A stretch of DNA of 5,585 nucleotides from Bacteroidales bacterium (GTDB lineage Bacteria > Bacteroidota > Bacteroidia > Bacteroidales > UBA7960): assembly GCA_003557965.1 (NCBI GenBank), contig PWND01000278.1, forward strand, positions 1 to 5,585, written 5' to 3'. Position numbers and translations under genes: made by a program. This document shows positions 1 to 5,507 of the stretch, one piece after another (position 1 is the first letter of the stretch; each line of letters starts with the position of its first letter). The notes beneath the pieces are model-generated. The model was given only the letters and a program-made list of their open reading frames with translations. It did no database searches and was not told where the DNA came from.

Positions 1-369
1 CTTCAGATTCCAAACTCGTACAGGATGCTTACAAACAATAATATTTTACATGACTATAGTATGGGGTTTGCTACTCATGTGGGTTTTCGGGCTGGGATAT
101 GTAGCCCTTATTATTTTTATGACCTGGAAAGAGAGCAAATTATTAACCTGAAGATATATCCATTTGCTGTAATGGACACAACTTTAAATCGTTACATGAA
201 GCTATCGCCCTCTGAAGCAACAAAGAAAATAAACAAGCTGATTAACACTGTTAAAAGCGTTAATGGCACATTCATAAGTGTTTGGCACAATGACTCTTTG
301 AGTGAAACAGCGCCCTGGAAAGGATGGAAAAAAGTATATGTCAGTCTAATTAAAAAAGCCACCTCTTAA
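1..369 (+). CDS. Polysaccharide deacetylase-like protein, C-terminal part (5' end outside window)
   Basis: The frame is open from the first base, so this is the last 122 codons of a longer gene; the ATG at 25 is internal and is not the start. The visible protein resembles the C-terminal third of the Bacteroidota polysaccharide deacetylase-like (NodB/CE4-related) proteins, which run to roughly 400 or more residues. Landmarks are a DYSMGF segment leading to GFRAG (bases 82-96, the place of the Arg-containing NodB motif), then SPYYFYDL, a KIYPFAVMD strand, and a GTFISVWHND strand whose Trp-His (bases 283-288) fits the late histidine motif. The metal-binding Asp/His residues would lie upstream and cannot be checked. 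The family removes acyl groups from amino sugars of surface glycans, but the substrate here is unknown. It ends 20 bases before the next start, and the pairing with a FemAB/GNAT-like gene suggests an envelope role. The assignment rests on remembered family resemblance. Confidence 0.8.
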   Translation, partial: LQIPNSYRMLTNNNILHDYSMGFATHVGFRAGICSPYYFYDLEREQIINLKIYPFAVMDTTLNRYMKLSPSEATKKINKLINTVKSVNGTFISVWHNDSLSETAPWKGWKKVYVSLIKKATS

Positions 370-389
370 GCTTGGCAAAACAGATTAAT

Positions 390-1295
390 ATGATAAGATA
401 CGTTAAACACAATGAAATAAACAAAGAAAAATGGGACCAGTGCATTGATAATAGTATAAATTCCATGATATATGCTTATTCATGGTATCTTGATATTATT
501 TCTAAGCAATGGGATGCATTAGTGGAAAATGATTACGAAAGTGTAATGCCCCTGCCATATAAAAGGAAGGCGGGTATTTACAAGTTGTATCAGCCATTTT
601 TTACACAGCAGCTTGGAGTGTTTTCGCAAAAAATTTTAAACCCTGATATTGTAAATAGTTTTATTAAAAACATTCCGCCAAAATTTTTATTTATAGATAT
701 AAATCTAAACTGGCTTAATAAAGTTAACAATAAAAAATACACAATAGAGCAACGTAAAACATATTTGCTTGATCTCATTGAGCCTTATGAAAAAATAAGA
801 AAGTCATACTCTGCTAACAACCTGAGAAATGTTAAAAAAGCAGGGAAAAATGGCTTGTTTTACCAGGAAGATTCCGGCCCAATTGAGATAATTGATGCAT
901 TTAAAAACAACAGGGCAAAACTGTTCCCGGAAATTAAGGAATATCATTATAAATCTTTGCAACACTTGGTTTTTACTGCAATAAGCAAAGGTGCTGCAAA
1001 AATCATAAAAGCTTACGACTGTAATAATAATTTTTGTGCAGGAATAATATTCCTGGTAAATAATAAAAGGGCTGTGTTTATTTTTTCAGGAGCAAATCCT
1101 TCTGCAAAAGAAAATGGAGCAATGTTTGGGCTGATTGATTATTTTATCAGGAAAAATGAGCAAAGCGAACTAACATTAGATTTTGAAGGAAGTATGAATA
1201 AAAATCTTGCAAGATTTTATAGTGGGTTTGGTTCAAAAGAATGCTTATTTTTACGAATTAAAACAAACCCTTTTTCTTTTTTAAAACACAAATAA
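390..1295 (+). CDS. FemAB/GNAT-fold acyltransferase-like protein
   Basis: This is a 301-residue soluble protein with no signal peptide or membrane helix. It resembles a conserved, uncharacterised Bacteroidota family with a tandem GNAT fold like FemAB peptidyltransferases. The N-terminal half carries IYAYSWYLDI (residues 27-36), WDALV (41-45) and a VMPLPYKRK to YQPFFTQQLGVFS stretch (52-79). A basic, alanine/asparagine-rich helix (KSYSANNLRNVKKA) follows mid-protein. The C-terminal GNAT-like half (about 205-292) has AGIIFLVNNKRAVFIFSGANP, then LDFEGS and the FYSGFGS loop, the region that in FemAB-like folds binds the aminoacyl or acyl donor. I chose the ATG at 390, giving MIRYVKHNEI, which matches how I recall homologues beginning. 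An in-frame TTG at 372 would add six residues. There is no clear Shine-Dalgarno, as is usual in this phylum. It probably shares a transcript with the deacetylase upstream. Substrate unknown; a role in modifying cell-wall or capsule precursors is inference. Confidence 0.85.
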   Translation: MIRYVKHNEINKEKWDQCIDNSINSMIYAYSWYLDIISKQWDALVENDYESVMPLPYKRKAGIYKLYQPFFTQQLGVFSQKILNPDIVNSFIKNIPPKFLFIDINLNWLNKVNNKKYTIEQRKTYLLDLIEPYEKIRKSYSANNLRNVKKAGKNGLFYQEDSGPIEIIDAFKNNRAKLFPEIKEYHYKSLQHLVFTAISKGAAKIIKAYDCNNNFCAGIIFLVNNKRAVFIFSGANPSAKENGAMFGLIDYFIRKNEQSELTLDFEGSMNKNLARFYSGFGSKECLFLRIKTNPFSFLKHK

Positions 1296-1326
1296 TGTTT
1301 ATTTAATAACCTCCAACTAATAAGGC

Positions 1327-1974
1327 ATGATAAATATTCTAGGAAAAAACAACTCTTTACTTAACCATTATATAAAGGAAGTTAGAGACGTTAACGTTCA
1401 AAAAGACAGTCTTCGTTTCAGGCGTAATATGGAGCGTATGGGTGAAATATTTGCTTATGAAATAAGCAAGGTTCTTGATTATGAGCAAGTAGAAACCACA
1501 ACACCTTTAGGTGTAGCAAATTGCTATGCGCTTAAGCACCAGCCTGTTATAGCAACAATACTTAGAGCAGGCTTGCCTTTGCATCAAGGCATATTAAATT
1601 ATTATGATAATGCTCAGAATGCTTTCATATCGGCATACCGTAAGCATCATAAAAACGGCAAGTTTACCATACAAGTAGAATATGCCTCCTGTCCTCCCCT
1701 TGACGACAAGATACTTATTCTGTCTGACCCTATGCTTGCCACAGGTTCATCTATGGTGCTAACATTCAAGGAATTGCTTGAAAAAGGAAAACCAAAGCAC
1801 ACACATATTGTGTCAGTGCTGGCTTCTGCCGAGGGTGTTGATTATGTTAAAAAGAACATACTCACAAAAAATTATACACTTTGGTTGGGTGTAGTTGATG
1901 ATGAATTAACAGCTAAAGCCTACATAGTCCCGGGATTAGGTGATGCTGGAGACTTAGCTTTTGGCAGTAAATAA
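1327..1974 (+). CDS. upp: Uracil phosphoribosyltransferase
   Basis: Cytosolic salvage enzyme that joins uracil to PRPP to give UMP and pyrophosphate. At 215 residues it is the usual length for the family (E. coli Upp is 208). The sequence shows the N-terminal RDVNVQKDSLRFRRNMERMGE helix region (20-40), the TPLG loop (59-62), ILRAGLPLHQG (78-88), the PRPP-binding signature DPMLATGSS (134-142), and the C-terminal uracil-recognition segment YIVPGLGDAGDLAFG (199-213). The signature has Ser where many bacteria have the second Gly of ATGGS; this is a mild family variant and no reason to doubt activity. The ATG at 1327 follows a weak AAGG and places the N-terminus where homologues start. It begins 31 bases after the FemAB-like gene and ends 29 bases before the permease start, so it is probably co-transcribed with at least the upstream gene. 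I see no dedicated promoter or pyrimidine-responsive leader. Confidence 0.97.
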   Translation: MINILGKNNSLLNHYIKEVRDVNVQKDSLRFRRNMERMGEIFAYEISKVLDYEQVETTTPLGVANCYALKHQPVIATILRAGLPLHQGILNYYDNAQNAFISAYRKHHKNGKFTIQVEYASCPPLDDKILILSDPMLATGSSMVLTFKELLEKGKPKHTHIVSVLASAEGVDYVKKNILTKNYTLWLGVVDDELTAKAYIVPGLGDAGDLAFGSK

Positions 1975-1989
1975 TAAATTTTTATACCT

Positions 1990-1997
1990 TATTTTTG
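1990..1997 (+). promoter_or_regulatory. Possible Bacteroidota -7 element before the permease gene
   Basis: TATTTTTG matches the Bacteroidota -7 consensus TAnnTTTG at every fixed base. Transcription from it would start around 2000-2004, almost on the permease ATG at 2004, giving a nearly leaderless mRNA. The -33 partner is poor: the nearest TTTG (1960-1963, inside upp) is about 6 bases too far upstream. Chance matches are expected a few times in AT-rich DNA of this length, so this is tentative. Confidence 0.3.
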
Positions 1998-2003
1998 AAA
2001 ACA

Positions 2004-3245
2004 ATGAGGCCATCGGTAACTTTTGAAAACATCAAAGTTTCTCTTGTTTCTATTCGTAGCCACAAGCTCCGTACTATACTTACCGTATTAATAATATCTT
2101 TCGGTATAATGGCACTTGTAGGAATATTAACTTCTATAGATTCAATAAAGCTATCAATAACAGATAATTTTTCGCGGCTTGGGGCAAACAGTTTTTCAAT
2201 AAATAATCGCAGTATGCAGGTGCATATGGGTGGGGCTTCAAGGCCTGAGGTTTTCAGGAGAATAACATTAAATGAAGCACGTGAATTTAAAGAAAGATTT
2301 AACTTTCCTGCTTTTGTATCAATCTCAGCAACAGGTACCGGAACAGCCACTATAAGATACAGGTCAGAAGAATCAAACCCAAATATCCCAATTATTGGAA
2401 GTGATGAAAACTATTTGCAAACTCAAGGCTTTGAATTGGAAGCAGGCAGAAACTTCTCTCAAACAGAATTGTTTTATGGAGAAAATGTAGCTATAATTGG
2501 ACATCAACTGGCAAAAACACTATTTAAAAACAATGAAAACCCTATTGGCAAATATATTAATACAGCTAATACAAGGCTTCAGGTTATTGGTGTTTTGAAG
2601 GAAAAAGGCATCAGCATAGGATTTTCAGGTGACAGAAACTGTGTGGTACCTATGCAAACCTTAAGAAAAACCATTAATAATCCCCGAATGAACTACCAGA
2701 TTACTGTTAGCGTAAACAACGTTCAGGAAATGGAAACAGCAATTAGCGAAGCAACTGGGTTGTTCAGAGTAATAAGAAAAGTGCCGCCTGGTGAAAAAAA
2801 CAATTTCGATATTGCAAGGAGCGACAATATTGCTCAAATGCTAATAGATAATATAGAGTTGGTTACTATGGCGGCAGCTGTTATAGGAATAATAACTTTA
2901 ATTGGAGCTGCTATAGGCCTGATGAATATTATGATGGTTTCTGTTACAGAAAGAACACAGGAAATTGGCATTAGAAAAGCTATTGGGGCAAACAACAAAA
3001 CAGTGATGCAGCAATTCCTGGCTGAAGCAATTGTAATTTGTCAACTTGGTGGTATTATCGGAATTTTTGCAGGAATTTTTGCAGGAAATATTATTTCGTA
3101 TTATATCGGGAGCCCTTTTATAATACCCTGGAACTGGATTATTACCGGTGTATTAATATGCTTAGTTGTAGGCCTTGTTGCGGGAATTTACCCTGCTGTT
3201 AAAGCTTCCCGGCTTGACCCTATTGAATCTTTAAGGTATGAATAA
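2004..3245 (+). CDS. MacB/FtsX-type ABC transporter permease
   Basis: Inner-membrane permease of the MacB/LolCE-like type VII ABC class, 413 residues. The architecture is complete. A short cytoplasmic N-terminus with an amphipathic IRSHKLRT segment leads into TM1 (about 22-45). A large extracytoplasmic MacB-type core domain follows (about 46-280), then TM2 (286-311), TM3 (340-366) and TM4 (378-397). The FtsX-domain hallmark ERTQEIGIRKAIGA (316-329) after TM2 is the cytoplasmic segment that contacts the ATPase, and the chain ends in ASRLDPIESLRYE as is typical. Such proteins do not transport by themselves: with a MacB/LolD-like ATPase they drive lipoprotein release, peptide or drug efflux, or signalling by mechanotransmission. 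No ATPase gene is adjacent, so the partner must be beyond the window or elsewhere, and the substrate cannot be predicted. I start at ATG 2004. An in-frame TTG at 1995 would add three residues, but it lies inside the candidate -7 element. Confidence 0.92.
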   Translation: MRPSVTFENIKVSLVSIRSHKLRTILTVLIISFGIMALVGILTSIDSIKLSITDNFSRLGANSFSINNRSMQVHMGGASRPEVFRRITLNEAREFKERFNFPAFVSISATGTGTATIRYRSEESNPNIPIIGSDENYLQTQGFELEAGRNFSQTELFYGENVAIIGHQLAKTLFKNNENPIGKYINTANTRLQVIGVLKEKGISIGFSGDRNCVVPMQTLRKTINNPRMNYQITVSVNNVQEMETAISEATGLFRVIRKVPPGEKNNFDIARSDNIAQMLIDNIELVTMAAAVIGIITLIGAAIGLMNIMMVSVTERTQEIGIRKAIGANNKTVMQQFLAEAIVICQLGGIIGIFAGIFAGNIISYYIGSPFIIPWNWIITGVLICLVVGLVAGIYPAVKASRLDPIESLRYE

Positions 3246-3319
3246 CTAAAAATTAAGTCGAACAACTTTTATCATCTAAATTTTTTACTATTTTAACCCA
3301 ATAATAAATCAGATTCTGT

Positions 3320-3327
3320 TATATTTG
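3320..3327 (+). promoter_or_regulatory. Candidate -7 promoter element for the response regulator
   Basis: TATATTTG is a full match to TAnnTTTG, in a 103-base gap between the permease stop and the regulator ATG. It would give a leader of roughly 15-20 bases. A clear -33 TTTG is missing; only TTTT at 3291-3294 lies roughly in place, about 5 bases too far upstream. Its position in a real intergenic gap makes it the most believable of the promoter candidates here. It also argues against an in-frame TTG start at 3325, which lies inside it. Confidence 0.4.
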
Positions 3328-3348
3328 TTTTTTATTTCAGCAATTAAT

Positions 3349-4020
3349 ATGAAAAAGCCAACTCCCAAAAGCTCAAAAAACAGTATAATAAAAGTATTTG
3401 TTGTAGATGATCATGACTTAATTGGAATAGGAATTAAGCAGTTGTTTTCTAAAACAGAAAATGTAAAGTTGGCAGGTTTTGCAAACTCAGGGAAAGAAGC
3501 TTTAGAAAAATTTCAACTTTTAAAGCCTGATATAACAATTCTTGACGTCTATTTACCCGACATCAACGGAAGTGATCTTATAAAGAAAATCAAAAAAAAT
3601 AATCCCTCAGCAAAAATAATAATACATTCAGCATATGTAGAAAGTAACACTGTTGTTAAGTGCTTTAAGAATGGTGCTATGGGGTATGTACCAAAGGATT
3701 CTAAGCCAAAAGACTTACTTGAAGCAATTTATACTGTTAGCCAGGGAAGTCACTATAGCAAAGGTAAAGTTTCTGATCTATTAATAAACAATTACCTGCG
3801 CAACAAAGGAAAGAAGAATATTCTCACAAAACGCGAAACCGACATTACAATAGCAGTATGTAAAGGCTTTACAAATCAAAAAATTGCAGAACAATATAAT
3901 ATCAGTGTTCGTACTGTAGAGGCCCATAAAGCAAACCTGATGAATAAACTAAAAGTAAAAAATACTGCTGAATTAGTTGTTTATGCAATAAAAAACAACA
4001 TTTACAAAATTGACAATTAA
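3349..4020 (+). CDS. NarL/FixJ-family response regulator (receiver plus LuxR-type HTH)
   Basis: Two-domain transcription factor of 223 residues. The receiver domain (about 14-130) has the acidic pair Asp20-Asp21, the phospho-acceptor Asp66 in ILDVYLPDINGSDL, the switch Ser94 in IIIHSAY, and the conserved Lys116 in GYVPKDS, so it should be phosphorylatable. A short linker leads to a LuxR/GerE DNA-binding domain (about 157-220): LTKRETDITIAVCKGFTNQKIAEQ, then the recognition helix SVRTVEAHKANLMNKL (186-201). ATG 3349 is chosen because it leaves a 13-residue basic N-terminal tail before the first strand; the in-frame TTG at 3325 would start within the candidate promoter. The gene stands alone: the permease upstream is separated by 103 bases and a terminator follows. 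No histidine kinase is in the window, so its partner is probably encoded elsewhere. Targets unknown; regulation of the neighbouring permease would be a guess. Confidence 0.95.
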   Translation: MKKPTPKSSKNSIIKVFVVDDHDLIGIGIKQLFSKTENVKLAGFANSGKEALEKFQLLKPDITILDVYLPDINGSDLIKKIKKNNPSAKIIIHSAYVESNTVVKCFKNGAMGYVPKDSKPKDLLEAIYTVSQGSHYSKGKVSDLLINNYLRNKGKKNILTKRETDITIAVCKGFTNQKIAEQYNISVRTVEAHKANLMNKLKVKNTAELVVYAIKNNIYKIDN

Positions 4021-4028
4021 TAATCATA

Positions 4029-4064
4029 CCTGAACAACAACCCTTCCCTTTTCAGGCTTTTTTT
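4029..4064 (+). terminator. Probable intrinsic terminator of the response regulator gene
   Basis: CCTGAA (4029-4034) pairs with TTCAGG (4051-4056) across a 16-base loop, and a run of seven T (4058-4064) follows after one C. It begins 8 bases after the regulator stop codon. The stem is short and only half GC, so termination may be partial, but position and T-tract fit. Confidence 0.6.
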
Positions 4065-4084
4065 CAGCATAAGCTCATCTTTGG

Positions 4085-4172
4085 CTAATGAGTAAATTAG
4101 TGGATTGGTTGATTGGGAAAATGGTTAACTGGTTAACTGGTTAATTGGTTAATTGGGAAAATGGGAAAATGG
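4085..4172. repeat. Degenerate 8-bp tandem repeat array 1
   Basis: Eleven consecutive 8-bp units in exact register. The last nine (4101-4172) all fit NNNANTGG. Unit types include TGGATTGG, TTGATTGG, GAAAATGG (three times), TTAACTGG (twice) and TTAATTGG (twice). The first two (CTAATGAG, TAAATTAG) are diverged. No unit is shifted by an indel. The period is not a multiple of three and TAA recurs, so it is not coding. Function unknown; it could expand or contract by slippage. Confidence 0.85.
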
Positions 4173-4234
4173 TGGCGCTTCGGCAGGCTCTGTGTAGAAT
4201 TTCGGATGTGGGATTTCGGATAGCGGATTTTTTG

Positions 4235-4296
4235 AGCACTGGTGGTGGCCTTCGGAGTTTTACCGGAAGAAAGGTTCTTATCAAACCACCAGTGCT
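4235..4296. repeat. 12-bp perfect inverted repeat with 38-base interior
   Basis: AGCACTGGTGGT (4235-4246) is exactly complementary to ACCACCAGTGCT (4285-4296). The interior contains the first copy of the 20-bp direct repeat tggccttcggagttttaccg (4246-4265, sharing its first base with the left arm) and ends in a GAAAGGTTCTTATCAA stretch. No T-tract follows, so it is not an ordinary terminator. It may be a small palindromic element or a structured RNA. Confidence 0.8.
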
Positions 4297-4335
4297 GGGA
4301 TAAACGTTGCGGGCTGGCAAGGCAAAACGCAGAAA

Positions 4336-4407
4336 TTAATGTGCAAATGTGTTAATGAGCAAATTAGTTAATTGGTGGATTGGGAAACCGGTTGATTGGT
4401 TAATGTG
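4336..4407. repeat. Degenerate 8-bp tandem repeat array 2
   Basis: Nine 8-bp units in exact register, each with A at position 4 and G at position 8. Examples are TTAATGTG, CAAATGTG, CAAATTAG, TTAATTGG, TGGATTGG and TTGATTGG. It shares unit types with array 1, including a TAATGAG-then-AAATTAG pair, but in a different order, so the two arrays are related rather than simple copies. A weaker 8-bp rhythm (TTAAAGAT, TTGAGGAT) may continue to about 4470. Non-coding. Confidence 0.8.
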
Positions 4408-4470
4408 TATATTGATTTATTAGCTAAAAAGCTATAGGATTAAAGATTTGAGGATTGAAGAATTACAATT

Positions 4471-4636
4471 GGCCTTCGGAGTTTTACCGATAACGAGCAT
4501 TAGCGAAACGAAGCTGTTTGAAAAATTTGAGACTCGCAAGCAACGTAGACTTGTAGGCTTGTTAATAATAATTTGCGAGGCCTTGCAAATTTTTCAGCGA
4601 AGTGAGCTTTAGGCTCGTCGGTAAAACTCCGCAGCC
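4471..4636. repeat. Nested imperfect palindrome, about 166 bp
   Basis: Paired arms nest from outside inwards. GGC (4471-4473) pairs with GCC (4634-4636), CGGAGTTTTACCG (4477-4489) with CGGTAAAACTCCG (4619-4631), and ACGAGC (4493-4498) with GCTCGT (4613-4618). GCTG (4513-4516) pairs with CAGC (4595-4598), GAAAAATTTG (4520-4529) with CAAATTTTTC (4586-4595; C4595 can serve only one of these two), and CTCGCAA (4533-4539) with TTGCGAG (4573-4579). Small bulges separate them and the apical loop is about 33 bases. The left end is also the second copy of the 20-bp direct repeat first seen at 4246. This resembles a non-autonomous palindromic (MITE- or REP-like) element, or a long structured RNA. No transposase gene or obvious target-site duplication is seen. 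Confidence 0.8.
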
Positions 4637-4673
4637 TTGACTTTTTGCTTCTTTTGGGTCAAGCCAAAAGAAG
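4636..4673. repeat. Strong hairpin with loop complementary to upstream bases
   Basis: CTTCTTTTGG (4648-4657) and CCAAAAGAAG (4664-4673) form a perfect 10-bp stem with loop GTCAAG (4658-4663). The loop is exactly complementary to CTTGAC (4636-4641) just upstream, so an alternative stem or an H-type pseudoknot is possible. It abuts the long palindrome, touching its last base, and may be part of the same element. An A-rich rather than T-rich tract follows on the + strand; read on the - strand the hairpin is preceded by T and followed by AAAAAG, so it is not a good terminator either way. Confidence 0.7.
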
Positions 4674-4780
4674 AAGAAAAAAATCATACAATTCAAAGTA
4701 GAATAACTGGTCGATTTTATATACCTTTACTTGAGCTTCAAGTTATGCTTGGCACTTATTATATAACAATATTCCTACTT

Positions 4781-4788
4781 TATGTTTG
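4781..4788 (+). promoter_or_regulatory. Candidate -7 element for the lipoprotein gene
   Basis: TATGTTTG matches TAnnTTTG fully and would give a leader of roughly 75-80 bases before the ATG at 4870. There is no good -33 TTTG at the right spacing; a TTGG at 4749-4752 is several bases too far upstream. Tentative, since chance matches occur in AT-rich DNA. Confidence 0.35.
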
Positions 4789-4869
4789 AATTATGATTAT
4801 TATCGTCTACCGATTGAAAAAAATGCTGATTATTTTGGTAAATAATATTACTAATAAAAAAAATTTAAT

Positions 4870-5280
4870 ATGAAAACAAAAGCTCTTTTTGTAACTTTTT
4901 TATTATCACTATTCTTATATATTGCATGCCGTCCATATTATTTTTGCTATATAGCCAATTATAGCTCTTTTAATGCTAAAGTCAAAATTTCGCCATCTTT
5001 AGATTCTTTAAAACTCTTTTTATCAGAGAATTATAGTGACTCTCTACATCAGAAAGCAATTATGCACAATACTAATTTTTCAGTTTTTGAAATTTTACCA
5101 AATGATAAATTACATTTTTTTACAAGCCTCGGTGTTATCCCTCATGAAAAAAGCTTTCACATAAATAAAATAGAAATTTATACAGCTGATACTATAATTG
5201 TTTTAGGCTCTAAAGAAAAAATTATTTCAGCTTTTGAGAAAGACCCAAAAAAACGAGTACATAAAATAATAATAGAATAG
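4870..5280 (+). CDS. Small putative lipoprotein of unknown function
   Basis: A 136-residue protein I do not recognise. The N-terminus is a clear export signal: MKTK, a hydrophobic stretch ALFVTFLLSLFLYIA, then Cys20, which could be the lipidated residue. The lipobox Y-I-A-C is non-standard at -3 (Tyr rather than Leu/Val/Ile), so a simple signal anchor or a secreted form remains possible. The mature part (about 116 residues) begins with aromatic RPYYFCYIANYSSF, has a second Cys at 26, and looks mostly beta: alternating hydrophobics in AKVKISPSLDSLKLFL, FSVFEILPNDKLHFFTSLG and KIEIYTADTIIVLGS, ending in a basic KDPKKRVHKIIIE tail. Codon usage is AT-rich but normal for the window, and ATG 4870 is the only sensible start. 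It stands alone after a repeat island and before another gene-poor stretch, giving no functional context. A small envelope protein is the most that can be said. Confidence 0.8.
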   Translation: MKTKALFVTFLLSLFLYIACRPYYFCYIANYSSFNAKVKISPSLDSLKLFLSENYSDSLHQKAIMHNTNFSVFEILPNDKLHFFTSLGVIPHEKSFHINKIEIYTADTIIVLGSKEKIISAFEKDPKKRVHKIIIE

Positions 5281-5394
5281 AGGTTTAAATTTTACCCTGC
5301 ACCTCCCACCCCAAAACCAAAATAATCATTCCCGGTATTGGTAAGGACTGCCACTAATCAGTCATTAGAAAAACCATCTGATTTGCACAAGAAA

Positions 5395-5415
5395 GACGTG
5401 CCCGACAGGCTCGTC
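5395..5415. repeat. REP-like short palindrome
   Basis: GACG-T-GCC pairs with GGC-T-CGTC around the loop CGACA: seven of eight positions pair, with one central T-T mismatch. On the - strand it reads AGAGACGAGCC...GGCACGTCT, close in style to the GTAGAGACG...CGTCTCTAC palindromes seen in many bacterial genomes. Family membership is from memory, not a search. Confidence 0.6.
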
Positions 5416-5507
5416 TCTACCGCTCATCCACCGGAACTCTCACTTGCAGTAATAATGACAACATTTTCAAAATGCTTTGTTCAATGGTGTAAAAAACTGT
5501 TTTTTAC

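Larger units (their letters stand above)
4065..4869. other. Gene-free repeat island between regulator and lipoprotein gene
   Basis: No credible protein gene is seen on either strand over about 800 bases; stops are frequent in all frames. The left three quarters are packed with repeats described separately: two 8-bp-periodic arrays, a 12-bp inverted repeat, a 20-bp direct repeat (4246-4265 and 4470-4489), a long nested palindrome and a further hairpin. Smaller items are CTTCGGCAGGCTC (4179-4191), reminiscent of widespread REP-like CTTCGACAGGCTC motifs, and a direct pair of ATTTCGGAT (4199-4207 and 4213-4221). From about 4681 to 4869 the DNA becomes plain AT-rich leader with a -7-like element at 4781. 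The island looks like an accumulation of interspersed non-coding elements at one spot. Confidence 0.75.

Noticed and set aside
25..369. Reading the first gene as a complete 114-residue protein from the ATG at 25
   Set aside because: The frame is open to base 1 and the preceding residues (LQIPNSYR) continue the deacetylase family pattern, so the ATG is internal and the gene is truncated by the window.
590..778. 62-codon - strand frame inside the FemAB/GNAT-like gene
   Set aside because: Antisense shadow of a strong + strand gene, with no start signals or recognisable content.
1982..2350. 122-codon - strand frame inside the permease gene
   Set aside because: It lies antisense to a well-supported membrane protein gene; its composition is the shadow of the + strand codons and it has no family resemblance.
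3246..3275. Intrinsic terminator after the permease (AAGT...ACTT then TTAT)
   Set aside because: The stem is only 4 bp and AT-rich without a proper T-tract, so it is too weak to call.
4085..4407. A CRISPR array
   Set aside because: The repeats are 8 bp, directly adjacent and degenerate, with no unique spacers and no cas genes.
4616..4680. Peptide-coding potential on the - strand through the hairpin region
   Set aside because: The frame is short, ends in a stop at the palindrome, and has no start or gene-like composition; the paired arms explain the sequence better.
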